DNA of 5,320 nucleotides, from positions 1 to 5,320 of the forward strand of contig JAESSL010000401.1 in the NCBI GenBank assembly GCA_016764135.1, read 5' to 3'. The notes under the pieces are model-generated. The model saw nothing but the letters and a program-made list of their open reading frames with translations, searched no databases and was not told where the DNA came from. The stretch's first letter is position 1. The number at the start of each line of letters is the position of its first letter. Shown one piece after another: positions 1 through 5,096 of this stretch. The stretch comes from Alphaproteobacteria bacterium. GTDB lineage: Bacteria > Pseudomonadota > Alphaproteobacteria > UBA8366 > GCA-2717185. The translations under genes were made by a program, and so were the position numbers.

Positions 1-60
1 AGGTGCTGAAATATAATAATATTTTGAACCCCTAGCAAGCCGGGCCGTGGTAGGTATGTC

Positions 61-137
61 GGGAATTTTTACATTCCTCCGTATTTTGGCTCCAGGGCCT
101 CTGCTGGGAGGATCTCCATAATGCCTTGAAAGCATTA
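61..137 (+). repeat. Short inverted repeats in the leader of the PEP-CTERM gene
   Basis: Two small perfect inverted repeats lie in the non-coding leader. GGAAT (62-66) pairs with ATTCC (73-77) around a 6-nt loop. TAATGC (119-124) pairs with GCATTA (132-137) around a 7-nt loop. A third, weaker 4-bp stem (GGAG 107-110 / CTCC 114-117, 3-nt loop) lies between them. None is followed by a T-run, so they do not look like intrinsic terminators. They could be operator half-sites or mRNA structure, but stems this short also arise by chance. I see no coding region I can support in 1-228. Confidence 0.3.
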
Positions 138-154
138 CGGATTAAGGGGATATT
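126..154 (+). promoter_or_regulatory. Possible sigma-70-type promoter for the PEP-CTERM gene
   Basis: TTGAAA at 126-131 (5 of 6 matches to TTGACA) is followed after exactly 17 bp by GATATT at 149-154 (4 of 6 matches to TATAAT). This would start transcription near 161 and leave a leader of about 70 nt before the ATG at 229. The -35 hexamer occupies the loop between the TAATGC/GCATTA half-sites at 119-137, so a protein bound there would cover the promoter. A sigma-54 -24/-12 pair, known upstream of some PEP-CTERM genes in other bacteria, was looked for and not found with correct spacing. Confidence 0.3.
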
Positions 155-228
155 GGGTGTCTTGGCCTAATAATTGCGTGTTTTCGTTCGGTGGGATGCG
201 AATGATTTTTGAGATGAGGACAATTTAT

Positions 229-885
229 ATGCGACTGAATAAATTATTGACCGCATTTCTGTGCGCCGCCGCATATGTGTTCAGCATAAACAGCGCCGCC
301 GCCGTGCCCACAATCCATACCAGCGCCGCTAGTTTTTTGGCGGCGATTGGCGGGACCGCCGACATATCGGAAAACTTCAACAGCACCACTACAGACATTA
401 GTTTTCGAAACACGACTGCGCCTAACAATGGCTTTTCCCTGTCCTCGGTAGGCAACGAACATGCTGGTTTCAATATTGTCGACGCCTCTCCCTTTAACGA
501 CGGGACTTTCTCCTTGGGGGATGGCACATTCGTCGCGTTTTTTGTCCAAAATTCAGGCGGCGCTGTAACAACGGCGGCCATCGAATTCGACCAGGCCGTA
601 ATTGGCTTTGGCGCGAACTTCAGGAGCCTGGAAAACGCCGTTCTCAGCATCAATGGCGTCGCACTTTCACATGCCTCCACGAGCGGGTCGGAGTTTTTTG
701 GGTTCACCGTTGATCCCACGGACGCGTTTACGCGCATCGATATTACGGGCGCTGGCGACCGTTTCAGCATGGACGACGTGTTGATCGCCTTCGCCCCAAC
801 CGTTCCGGAACCGGGCGCGTTGGCTCTGCTTGGCCTCGGCCTGATTGGACTGGGCGTCGCCCGGCGGCGACAAAAGGCGGCCTAA
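229..885 (+). CDS. PEP-CTERM sorting domain-containing secreted protein
   Basis: A 218-residue exported protein. Residues 1-25 form a signal peptide: basic MRLNK start, hydrophobic core, and an SAAA-V cleavage-like site. The mature part (about 26-190) is rich in Ser, Thr, Gly, Asn and Phe with alternating beta-strand-like stretches. It has no cysteine and ends in a segment (GAGDRFSMDDVLIA, about 174-187) typical of beta-sandwich PEP-CTERM proteins. The C-terminus is the sorting signal: VPEP at 192-195, a hydrophobic helix at about 197-210, then RRR at 212-214. In the known system an exosortase (EpsH/XrtA type) recognises this tail in the inner membrane, cleaves it and releases or attaches the protein at the cell surface, often together with exopolysaccharide. 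The start at 229 is chosen because AGGA at 217-220 gives an 8-nt spacing and the signal peptide begins directly; the same frame is open back to a GTG at 157. The specific function is unknown. No exosortase gene is in the window, so it must be encoded elsewhere. Confidence 0.93.
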   Translation: MRLNKLLTAFLCAAAYVFSINSAAAVPTIHTSAASFLAAIGGTADISENFNSTTTDISFRNTTAPNNGFSLSSVGNEHAGFNIVDASPFNDGTFSLGDGTFVAFFVQNSGGAVTTAAIEFDQAVIGFGANFRSLENAVLSINGVALSHASTSGSEFFGFTVDPTDAFTRIDITGAGDRFSMDDVLIAFAPTVPEPGALALLGLGLIGLGVARRRQKAA

Positions 886-893
886 CCCGCTTT
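872..893 (-). terminator. Weak terminator-like hairpin between convergent genes
   Basis: On the minus strand AAAGCGG (893-887) pairs with CCGC-c-TTT (880-873) around a 6-nt loop, with one bulged base, and runs into TTTT. It sits 34 bp past the stop of the luciferase-like gene and overlaps the last codons and stop of the PEP-CTERM gene. Because it is nearly symmetrical it could act in both directions, but on the plus strand only three Ts follow. The stem is short and bulged, so the call is tentative. Confidence 0.3.
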
Positions 894-927
894 CAGATCC
901 TGCCTGCGGCGTATGTTGACCTGGTCT

Positions 928-1956
928 TTATAATCCCTGCTCGACCAAAGGACGAACTTCCTCGGCGAAGCGGGTCATCGATTCCAGCACCAGATTTTGC
1001 GGCGTGCCGACCCAGTGGAATTGCAGGACGATATGATTGATCCCGCATTGTTTATTCTGCGCGATAATCTGTTCGGCGATTTCCTCCGGTGACCCGAGCA
1101 TGAAGCGGTCTTCCAGCAACTCGTCGTAATCCAGCGCCAGATTATCGTCACCCTTCGGCATCGCTTTGTCCTGGCCCCATTGGTGATAGATTTTATATTT
1201 TTCCTCCAGGAAGGGCCGCGTGATCCGGATCGCTTCCTCGCGGGAATTCGCGACAAATATTTCCCGGGCGATGGGAATTTCCTTCGGGAACGGTTTGTCG
1301 AACCTGTCGAGCGCCCGTTTATAGACGTCCATTTGGCGTTGGATGGTTTCCATGCGTTGATGGGTGTTGATAAACCACACATCGGCCAGTTCCGCCGCGC
1401 GCTCAATGGCGACATCCGCATTGGCGCCCATCCAGATGGGCGGCGTCGGCTTTTGCAACGGCTTCATGGACAGGGTCGCGTCCATCAATTCGAAATGCGA
1501 TCCCTTCATCGTGACATGGTCTTCGGTCCAGAGCCGTTTGATCGCCGCCAGATTTTCGATAAAGCGCGGCACGCGATCCCGCTGCGTGGTGCCAAATCCC
1601 CGGAACTCAACTTCCCGGTAGCCCAGCCCACATCCGAATATCAATTTTCCGCCGGACATCACGTCGATTGAGGCGAGCTGTTCGGCGACGTCGAGCGGCT
1701 TTTGCAGCGACAAGAGCATAATGCCCGTCAGCAACCGCAGACTTGGCGCCTCCGCCATGATTCGTCCCAGAAACGGCAATTGCTGGAATTCCTGTAAGGG
1801 ATAGCCCGCAAAGTGCGAATTTTTCAGGAGTGAATCAAAACCCAGTTTTTCGGCGAGGCGCGCTTGTTCGACCTGTTCCCGAAACGCTACCTGCATATCG
1901 AAACCGGCCGCGTATTGCGTCCGCATTCCGATGCCGTACTGCATCTTCTTCGCCAT
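928..1956 (-). CDS. LLM class flavin-dependent oxidoreductase (bacterial luciferase-like monooxygenase)
   Basis: A 342-residue TIM-barrel enzyme of the luciferase-like monooxygenase superfamily; these use FMNH2 or reduced F420 to oxygenate or reduce small organic substrates in the cytoplasm. Family hallmarks are visible in order: an N-terminal strand followed by an AEKLGFDS segment (35-42); the central SGGKLIFGCGLGYREVEFRGFG stretch (101-122), matching the 'G-x-G-x-G-Y-R-x-x-E-F-x-x-F-G' signature; an R-x-x-E-x-x-x-x-I-x-x-L-W helix (131-143); and QKPTPPIWMGANAD (168-181), the canonical PPIW-G block. The length is normal for the family. The ATG at 1956 is preferred because GGAG lies 9 nt upstream; an in-frame TTG at 1974 has no Shine-Dalgarno sequence. 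It lies 54 bp downstream of the Rieske gene on the same strand and is probably co-transcribed with it. Whether it uses FMN or F420, and its substrate, cannot be decided by eye. Confidence 0.93.
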   Translation of the reverse strand: MAKKMQYGIGMRTQYAAGFDMQVAFREQVEQARLAEKLGFDSLLKNSHFAGYPLQEFQQLPFLGRIMAEAPSLRLLTGIMLLSLQKPLDVAEQLASIDVMSGGKLIFGCGLGYREVEFRGFGTTQRDRVPRFIENLAAIKRLWTEDHVTMKGSHFELMDATLSMKPLQKPTPPIWMGANADVAIERAAELADVWFINTHQRMETIQRQMDVYKRALDRFDKPFPKEIPIAREIFVANSREEAIRITRPFLEEKYKIYHQWGQDKAMPKGDDNLALDYDELLEDRFMLGSPEEIAEQIIAQNKQCGINHIVLQFHWVGTPQNLVLESMTRFAEEVRPLVEQGL

Positions 1957-2010
1957 GGCTGAATTCTCCAGCAATTTTGTTTGAGTGGTCTTGTCGGGAG
2001 GGGGGGACGT

Positions 2011-3030
2011 TTAGCTACGCCACCGAAGTTCGCGCGCCGTGACCGGATTGTCAAAGGCGGTTCCGTCCTGTTGCGCCTTTTCCCAGTTTCGTTTGAGTTG
2101 ATAATACCATTTCGCCTGCACGTCCGCGTCATTGATAAGCATCAAATTGGGGTCGTATCGCAGACCTTCCTGTTGCTTTATAACGACGTCGCGATCCTGC
2201 TCCAGAAACATGCGGATAAAGGGGCGCAGGAGGGGCTTGAGCGGCGTTAACCAGGGTTGCGTCCAGTAGATGATGTGATTGATCTCGGTTTCGCCTTCGG
2301 TCAAGGGCGTGACCGCCGTCAGACCGCAGACGACATGAGCGCCCGCTTCGATATGTTCGATCCGAACGCCGGGTAACTGAAATCTGATTTCAGTGGTCAT
2401 CTCCCCGCCCAGGAGCTTGTATGCGGCGGAATTTGAGGATGGCGGGTGACGCAACATGGCGAATCCCAGCGGCGTCGGGCCGAATTTCTTTGATTTCTCA
2501 TGTATCGAGCGCTTCGAGCGCCACCACCAGGAGCGATGCACATAAGGCCCGTGCGCCGGGTCCATCAATCCGACGACAGCGTGGTCGATGGGCGATGGAA
2601 ACAGGATGGATTCACTCATCCCCGGTGCGCGGTCTCCGATGCCGGGCAGGACGGGCGGTGGGTTTTCATTCTCGTCGCCATCGCCGAAAAACACCCAGAT
2701 ATTGCCCTGAACTTCGCGACAGGGATATGATTGGGTTCGAATGCGATCCAAATTGAGTTTTTGATCCGCCACCAGCGAGGGGATTTCCGTGCAGCAGCCC
2801 TCGCGGTTAAATCGCCAGCCATGATAACAACACTCAACCTCGCGACCGTCGAAATTTCCGTCGGTCAGCGGGATGCCGCGATGGGGGCAGATATCGCGCA
2901 GCGCAAAAGGAATGCCATCTGCGTCGCGGGCGATCAGCAACGGCTCGTCCAGCATGATCTTGCGGGTCATTGCGCCCGGTTTCAATTGTGCGCCAGAAAG
3001 CGCGAAATACCATAAATTACGAAGAAACAT
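2011..3030 (-). CDS. Rieske [2Fe-2S] aromatic-ring-hydroxylating-type oxygenase, alpha subunit
   Basis: A 339-residue terminal oxygenase. Residues 1-115 are the Rieske domain, with ligands C48-x-H50 and C67-x2-H70 (CPHRGIPL and CCYHGW). The catalytic domain carries the mononuclear-iron motif D157-x2-H160-x4-H165 (MDPAHGPYVH). D157 is the conserved bridging acid, and D279 (possibly D281) in EQDRDVV is the likely third iron ligand. All expected metal ligands appear present, so the enzyme should be active. Such enzymes take electrons from a reductase or ferredoxin and insert oxygen into aromatic or alicyclic compounds, or demethylate ethers. The size and single-subunit look fit the vanillate/dicamba-demethylase and related monooxygenase-like groups better than the large naphthalene-dioxygenase type, but the substrate is unknown. 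The ATG at 3030 gives the usual MFLRNLWYFA beginning; only a weak GGAC/GAG Shine-Dalgarno precedes it. No reductase gene is in the window. It is followed by the luciferase-like gene and preceded by two direct repeats. Confidence 0.93.
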   Translation of the reverse strand: MFLRNLWYFALSGAQLKPGAMTRKIMLDEPLLIARDADGIPFALRDICPHRGIPLTDGNFDGREVECCYHGWRFNREGCCTEIPSLVADQKLNLDRIRTQSYPCREVQGNIWVFFGDGDENENPPPVLPGIGDRAPGMSESILFPSPIDHAVVGLMDPAHGPYVHRSWWWRSKRSIHEKSKKFGPTPLGFAMLRHPPSSNSAAYKLLGGEMTTEIRFQLPGVRIEHIEAGAHVVCGLTAVTPLTEGETEINHIIYWTQPWLTPLKPLLRPFIRMFLEQDRDVVIKQQEGLRYDPNLMLINDADVQAKWYYQLKRNWEKAQQDGTAFDNPVTARELRWRS

Positions 3031-3037
3031 ACACTCG

Positions 3038-3083
3038 TCCGATTGGTTCGCGCTAACCTGCCCGATTGTTTGACGCTAACCTG
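3038..3083 (-). repeat. Two adjacent imperfect 23-bp direct repeats before the Rieske gene
   Basis: Positions 3038-3060 and 3061-3083 are head-to-tail copies that match at 19 of 23 positions. Read on the minus strand, each has the core CAGGTTAGCG, a variable stretch, then AATCGG. The proximal copy ends 7 nt before the Rieske ATG. The distal copy includes the TAG stop of the upstream small gene (3076-3078). The unit is close to two helical turns, so two proteins bound there would face roughly the same side of the DNA. It could be a regulator binding site, a leader-RNA element or a recent slippage duplication. Confidence 0.75.
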
Positions 3084-3339
3084 AACGACGCGCTGCGTCT
3101 TGCCAAGCCCTCGACCCGCGACGTGAGGTCGCGCTTTTGCCCGGCCCGAGTTTAACTGGCCCGTGCTTTACCGGCACGGATTTAATCGGGGTGGGCTCGC
3201 AAACGCCGCCGTCACAACAAGGCGCAATATTGATTTTGCAATGCAGGCATTGCGCATGGCCGTGCACGTAATCCAGCGGCGTCGGGCGCCCACACCAATT
3301 GCAAATGACGGATGATTGCGTGTCCATGCGCCGGAGCAT
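3076..3339 (-). CDS. Small cysteine-rich, zinc-ribbon-like hypothetical protein
   Basis: An 87-residue protein with no named function. The N-terminal half has C13-x2-C16 (CNWCGRPTP) and C31-x2-C34 (CLHCKIN), the spacing of a zinc ribbon, followed by PCCDGGVC (C41, C42, C47), which could hold further metal or form disulfides. The C-terminal half is basic and Pro/Lys/Gly-rich, with a loose repeat of 'xPVKxGP' (about 55-68) ending in an Arg/Ser-rich tail, and is probably disordered. No signal peptide or membrane segment is seen. An in-frame ATG at 3327 is an equally plausible start (83 residues, MDTQSSVICNWCG); neither start has a clear Shine-Dalgarno sequence. It is the first gene of the minus-strand group, 45 bp ahead of the Rieske gene, and is divergent from the DUF6165 gene. 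The ordered Cys pairs argue that it is a real gene and not chance. Metal binding is inferred, and a link to the Rieske enzyme is only suggested by position. Confidence 0.72.
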   Translation of the reverse strand: MLRRMDTQSSVICNWCGRPTPLDYVHGHAQCLHCKINIAPCCDGGVCEPTPIKSVPVKHGPVKLGPGKSATSRRGSRAWQDAARRSG

Positions 3340-3396
3340 ACCATAGACGCGATACCGGAATGAAGAGACGGGTTTGAATTATTGAAAGGGCGGTCG

Positions 3397-3783
3397 ATGA
3401 CGGTCTTGGCGGCGGTTTCCTGGGGCGAGTTGATAGATAAAATTACGATCCTTGAAATCAAACAGGAGCGTTTGACCGATACTGACCAGCTGGCCAATGT
3501 CGAAAAGGAGCTGGCGATCTTATGCGCCGCCCGCGACGCGGCGCTGCCCGAAGACACTGAAACGGTCAAAGATGCCAATGCGCTGAAGATGATCAACGAG
3601 GCGCTTTGGGACGTCGAGAATGATATTCGCGAGTGCGAGCGAAATCAGGATTTCGGTGAAACTTTTATTGATCTGGCGCGCTCTGTCTATCGGGTGAACG
3701 ACCGCCGCGCGGAGATCAAACGGCGCATCAACAAAAATCTCGGCTCTGATCTCGTTGAGGAAAAATCATACGGCGATTACTGA
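3397..3783 (+). CDS. DUF6165 family protein
   Basis: A 128-residue soluble, largely helical and highly charged protein that I recognise as the DUF6165 family from its opening VSWGELIDKITILEIKQERL (residues 7-26) and its close LVEEKSYGDY (119-128). Long amphipathic helices are likely at about 30-50 and 62-118, with heptad-like spacing suggesting a coiled coil. No signal peptide or transmembrane segment is present. The molecular function is not known; from memory, relatives often sit near glycosyltransferase or polysaccharide genes, which is not the case here. The ATG at 3397 is chosen over an in-frame TTG at 3382 because AAGGG lies 6 nt upstream and the family usually begins right before the VSWGEL segment. 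It is divergent from the small Cys-rich gene and 64 bp upstream of the SDR gene on the same strand. Confidence 0.88.
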   Translation: MTVLAAVSWGELIDKITILEIKQERLTDTDQLANVEKELAILCAARDAALPEDTETVKDANALKMINEALWDVENDIRECERNQDFGETFIDLARSVYRVNDRRAEIKRRINKNLGSDLVEEKSYGDY

Positions 3784-3808
3784 GTGATCGTGCACCGCCA
3801 AGAATACC

Positions 3809-3829
3809 TGACATCAAAAATTTTGACAT
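3809..3829 (+). promoter_or_regulatory. Palindrome flanked by TGACAT direct repeats upstream of the SDR gene
   Basis: In the 64-bp gap before the SDR gene, TCAAAA-A-TTTTGA (3814-3826) is a perfect odd-centred palindrome. It is overlapped by two direct copies of TGACAT (3809-3814 and 3824-3829) with a 15-bp period. This AT-rich patch is unlike the surrounding coding DNA and is a candidate operator or promoter element for the SDR-VOC-PPOX run. A TTGACA occurs at 3823-3828, but no -10 hexamer lies at the proper distance before the start codon, so I do not call a promoter from it. Confidence 0.35.
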
Positions 3830-3847
3830 TTCACACAGGAGATATGG

Positions 3848-4648
3848 ATGGAAACCGGGAATCGTATGGCGGGCAAGGTGGCCATTGTCACAGGCGGGGC
3901 GTCGGGCATTGGCGCTGAAACCGCACGGGTGTTCGCCGCACAGGGCGCAACCGTCGTCTTGTGCGACATAAACGCCGAGCTGGGGGAATCCATCGCCAAC
4001 GAGATCAATGAAAACGGCGGCGCCGCGACCTTTCGATCACTGGAGGTAACGGATGAGGCCCAATGGATCGCGCTTGTCGCCGATACGGAAAAGGCGTTTG
4101 GAAAGATTGACGTGTTGACCAATATCGCAGGCATTTCCGGGCGTGACCCGCGACAGAACGTTCAGACGACCCTGACGGCGGGCGGCCTGCTGGAAGACCA
4201 GAGCCTGGAAAACTGGAACCAGGTGATGGCGATCAATGCGACGGGCACGTTTTTGGGAACGAAGCACGTCATTGCGGCCATGCGGCGCGCGGGCGGCGGG
4301 TCCATCGTCAATATTTCATCGATCTGCGGCATTATCGGATCTTTCTCCAACGCCGCCTATCACGCCTCGAAGGGCGCGGTTCGGATATTCTCCAAATCTG
4401 CGGCAATTCAATATGCATCGGACAAGATCCGGGTGAATTCGGTCCATCCGGGATTTGTCGATACGCCCATGACGGAGCCGGGCCACGCCAACCCGGAAGT
4501 AGCGCAACAGCGACTGGATGCGACGCCGTTGGGGCGCTTTGGCGTTCCCCATGACATCGCCATGGGGTGCCTGTTTCTGGCGTCGGACGAATCAGCCTGG
4601 GTGACGGGCACGGAACTCATCATCGATGGCGGCATGACAGCGAATTAG
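3848..4648 (+). CDS. SDR family NAD(P)-dependent oxidoreductase
   Basis: A 266-residue classical short-chain dehydrogenase/reductase of the FabG/glucose-1-dehydrogenase-like type, catalysing reversible alcohol-ketone conversion in the cytoplasm. Visible motifs are the Rossmann glycine motif T15-GGASGIG22; D40 at the end of the second strand, which favours NAD(H) over NADP(H); catalytic N130, S158 and Y171-x3-K175 (YHASK); the PG pair at 201-202; and the closing WVTGTELIIDGG (251-262). All four catalytic residues are present. The usual NNAG motif reads N92-I-A-G95, and about 15 extra residues lie between it and the LENW helix (about 98-117), probably a loop near the active site. The start at 3848 has AGGAG at 3837-3841 with 6-nt spacing; an in-frame ATG at 3866 is less likely. 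The stop is 11 bp before the VOC start, so the two are almost certainly one operon. The substrate is unknown; many such enzymes act on cyclic alcohols, steroids or hydroxy acids. Confidence 0.95.
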   Translation: METGNRMAGKVAIVTGGASGIGAETARVFAAQGATVVLCDINAELGESIANEINENGGAATFRSLEVTDEAQWIALVADTEKAFGKIDVLTNIAGISGRDPRQNVQTTLTAGGLLEDQSLENWNQVMAINATGTFLGTKHVIAAMRRAGGGSIVNISSICGIIGSFSNAAYHASKGAVRIFSKSAAIQYASDKIRVNSVHPGFVDTPMTEPGHANPEVAQQRLDATPLGRFGVPHDIAMGCLFLASDESAWVTGTELIIDGGMTAN

Positions 4649-4659
4649 GAGGGGCTGAA

Positions 4660-5079
4660 ATGACAGACCCGATTACGAAAGGCGTCCATCATGTGGGGCT
4701 GACGGTCCCTGACGTCGCCAAAACGGCGCAGTTTTTTATCGACATTCTCAAGATGAAGGAGGTTCGGCGCCGTCCGGAGTATCCTGCGGTTTTCGTCTCT
4801 GACGGCGCGGTCATGATTACCCTGTGGCAGGCGGAAGACCCGGCGAACGCGACGCCCTTTGATCGTCGCGCCAATATCGGTTTGCATCACCTGGCCCTGG
4901 CGGTCGCCGATGCGGGCCAGCTTGCAGCGCTTCATGATCGCCTTGGCGCGGCGGTGGACGTGGAGATTGAATTTGCGCCGGAAGCGCTGGGGACCACCGC
5001 GTTTCGGCATATGATGTGCCGGATTCCCGGCGGAATCCGGATCGAATTTATTGCGCCCGTAACCGAGGGAACGCCTTAA
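4660..5079 (+). CDS. VOC family protein (glyoxalase/bleomycin resistance/extradiol dioxygenase fold)
   Basis: A 139-residue single-chain VOC-fold protein with two beta-alpha-beta-beta-beta modules: 7-57, starting KGVHHVGLTVPDV, and 73-133, starting IGLHHLALAVAD. Probable metal ligands are H11, H77 and E129 (RIEFIAP), in the positions used by glyoxalase I, methylmalonyl-CoA epimerase and related enzymes, so catalysis rather than simple drug binding is plausible. The length is typical of the two-module proteins. The start is fixed by a near-perfect AGGAGGGG at 4647-4654 that overlaps the SDR stop; the open frame extending upstream to 4567 is only overlap with the SDR gene. It is translationally coupled, or nearly so, to the SDR gene, suggesting that both act on the same compound, for instance as an isomerase, lyase or ring-cleavage step. 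The exact reaction cannot be assigned. Confidence 0.93.
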   Translation: MTDPITKGVHHVGLTVPDVAKTAQFFIDILKMKEVRRRPEYPAVFVSDGAVMITLWQAEDPANATPFDRRANIGLHHLALAVADAGQLAALHDRLGAAVDVEIEFAPEALGTTAFRHMMCRIPGGIRIEFIAPVTEGTP

Positions 5080-5096
5080 AACGAGGGGAGCGATTA

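Noticed and set aside
12..17. TATAAT close to the window start, considered as a -10 box
   Set aside because: The matching -35 would lie outside the window, and it is over 200 bp from the next start codon, so it cannot be judged.
87..105. TGGC...TGCT considered as a sigma-54 (-24/-12) promoter for the PEP-CTERM gene
   Set aside because: The GG and GC elements are 15 bp apart instead of the required 12, so the spacing is wrong.
225..770. Long open frame of 181 codons on the minus strand, antisense to the PEP-CTERM gene
   Set aside because: It lies inside a well-supported gene on the opposite strand, has no recognisable domain, and its frame is explained by the base composition of the plus-strand gene.
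1180..1671. Plus-strand open frame of 163 codons opposite the luciferase-like gene
   Set aside because: Complete overlap with a clear LLM family gene, no family motif and no ribosome binding site; a shadow frame.
2000..2006. Run of seven G between the Rieske and luciferase-like genes, considered as a phase-variation tract
   Set aside because: It is non-coding, short, and not positioned in a promoter or at a start codon; a switching role cannot be supported.
3161..3179. Hairpin CCGTGC / GCACGG with a 7-nt loop
   Set aside because: It lies inside the coding region for the Pro/Lys-rich tail of the small Cys-rich protein, has no T-run after it, and is explained by the repeated GTN/AAR/GGN/CCN codons there.
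3823..3828. Perfect TTGACA considered as the -35 of an SDR operon promoter
   Set aside because: A -10 box at normal spacing would fall on the start codon region (GGATGG), which does not match; kept only as part of a possible operator.
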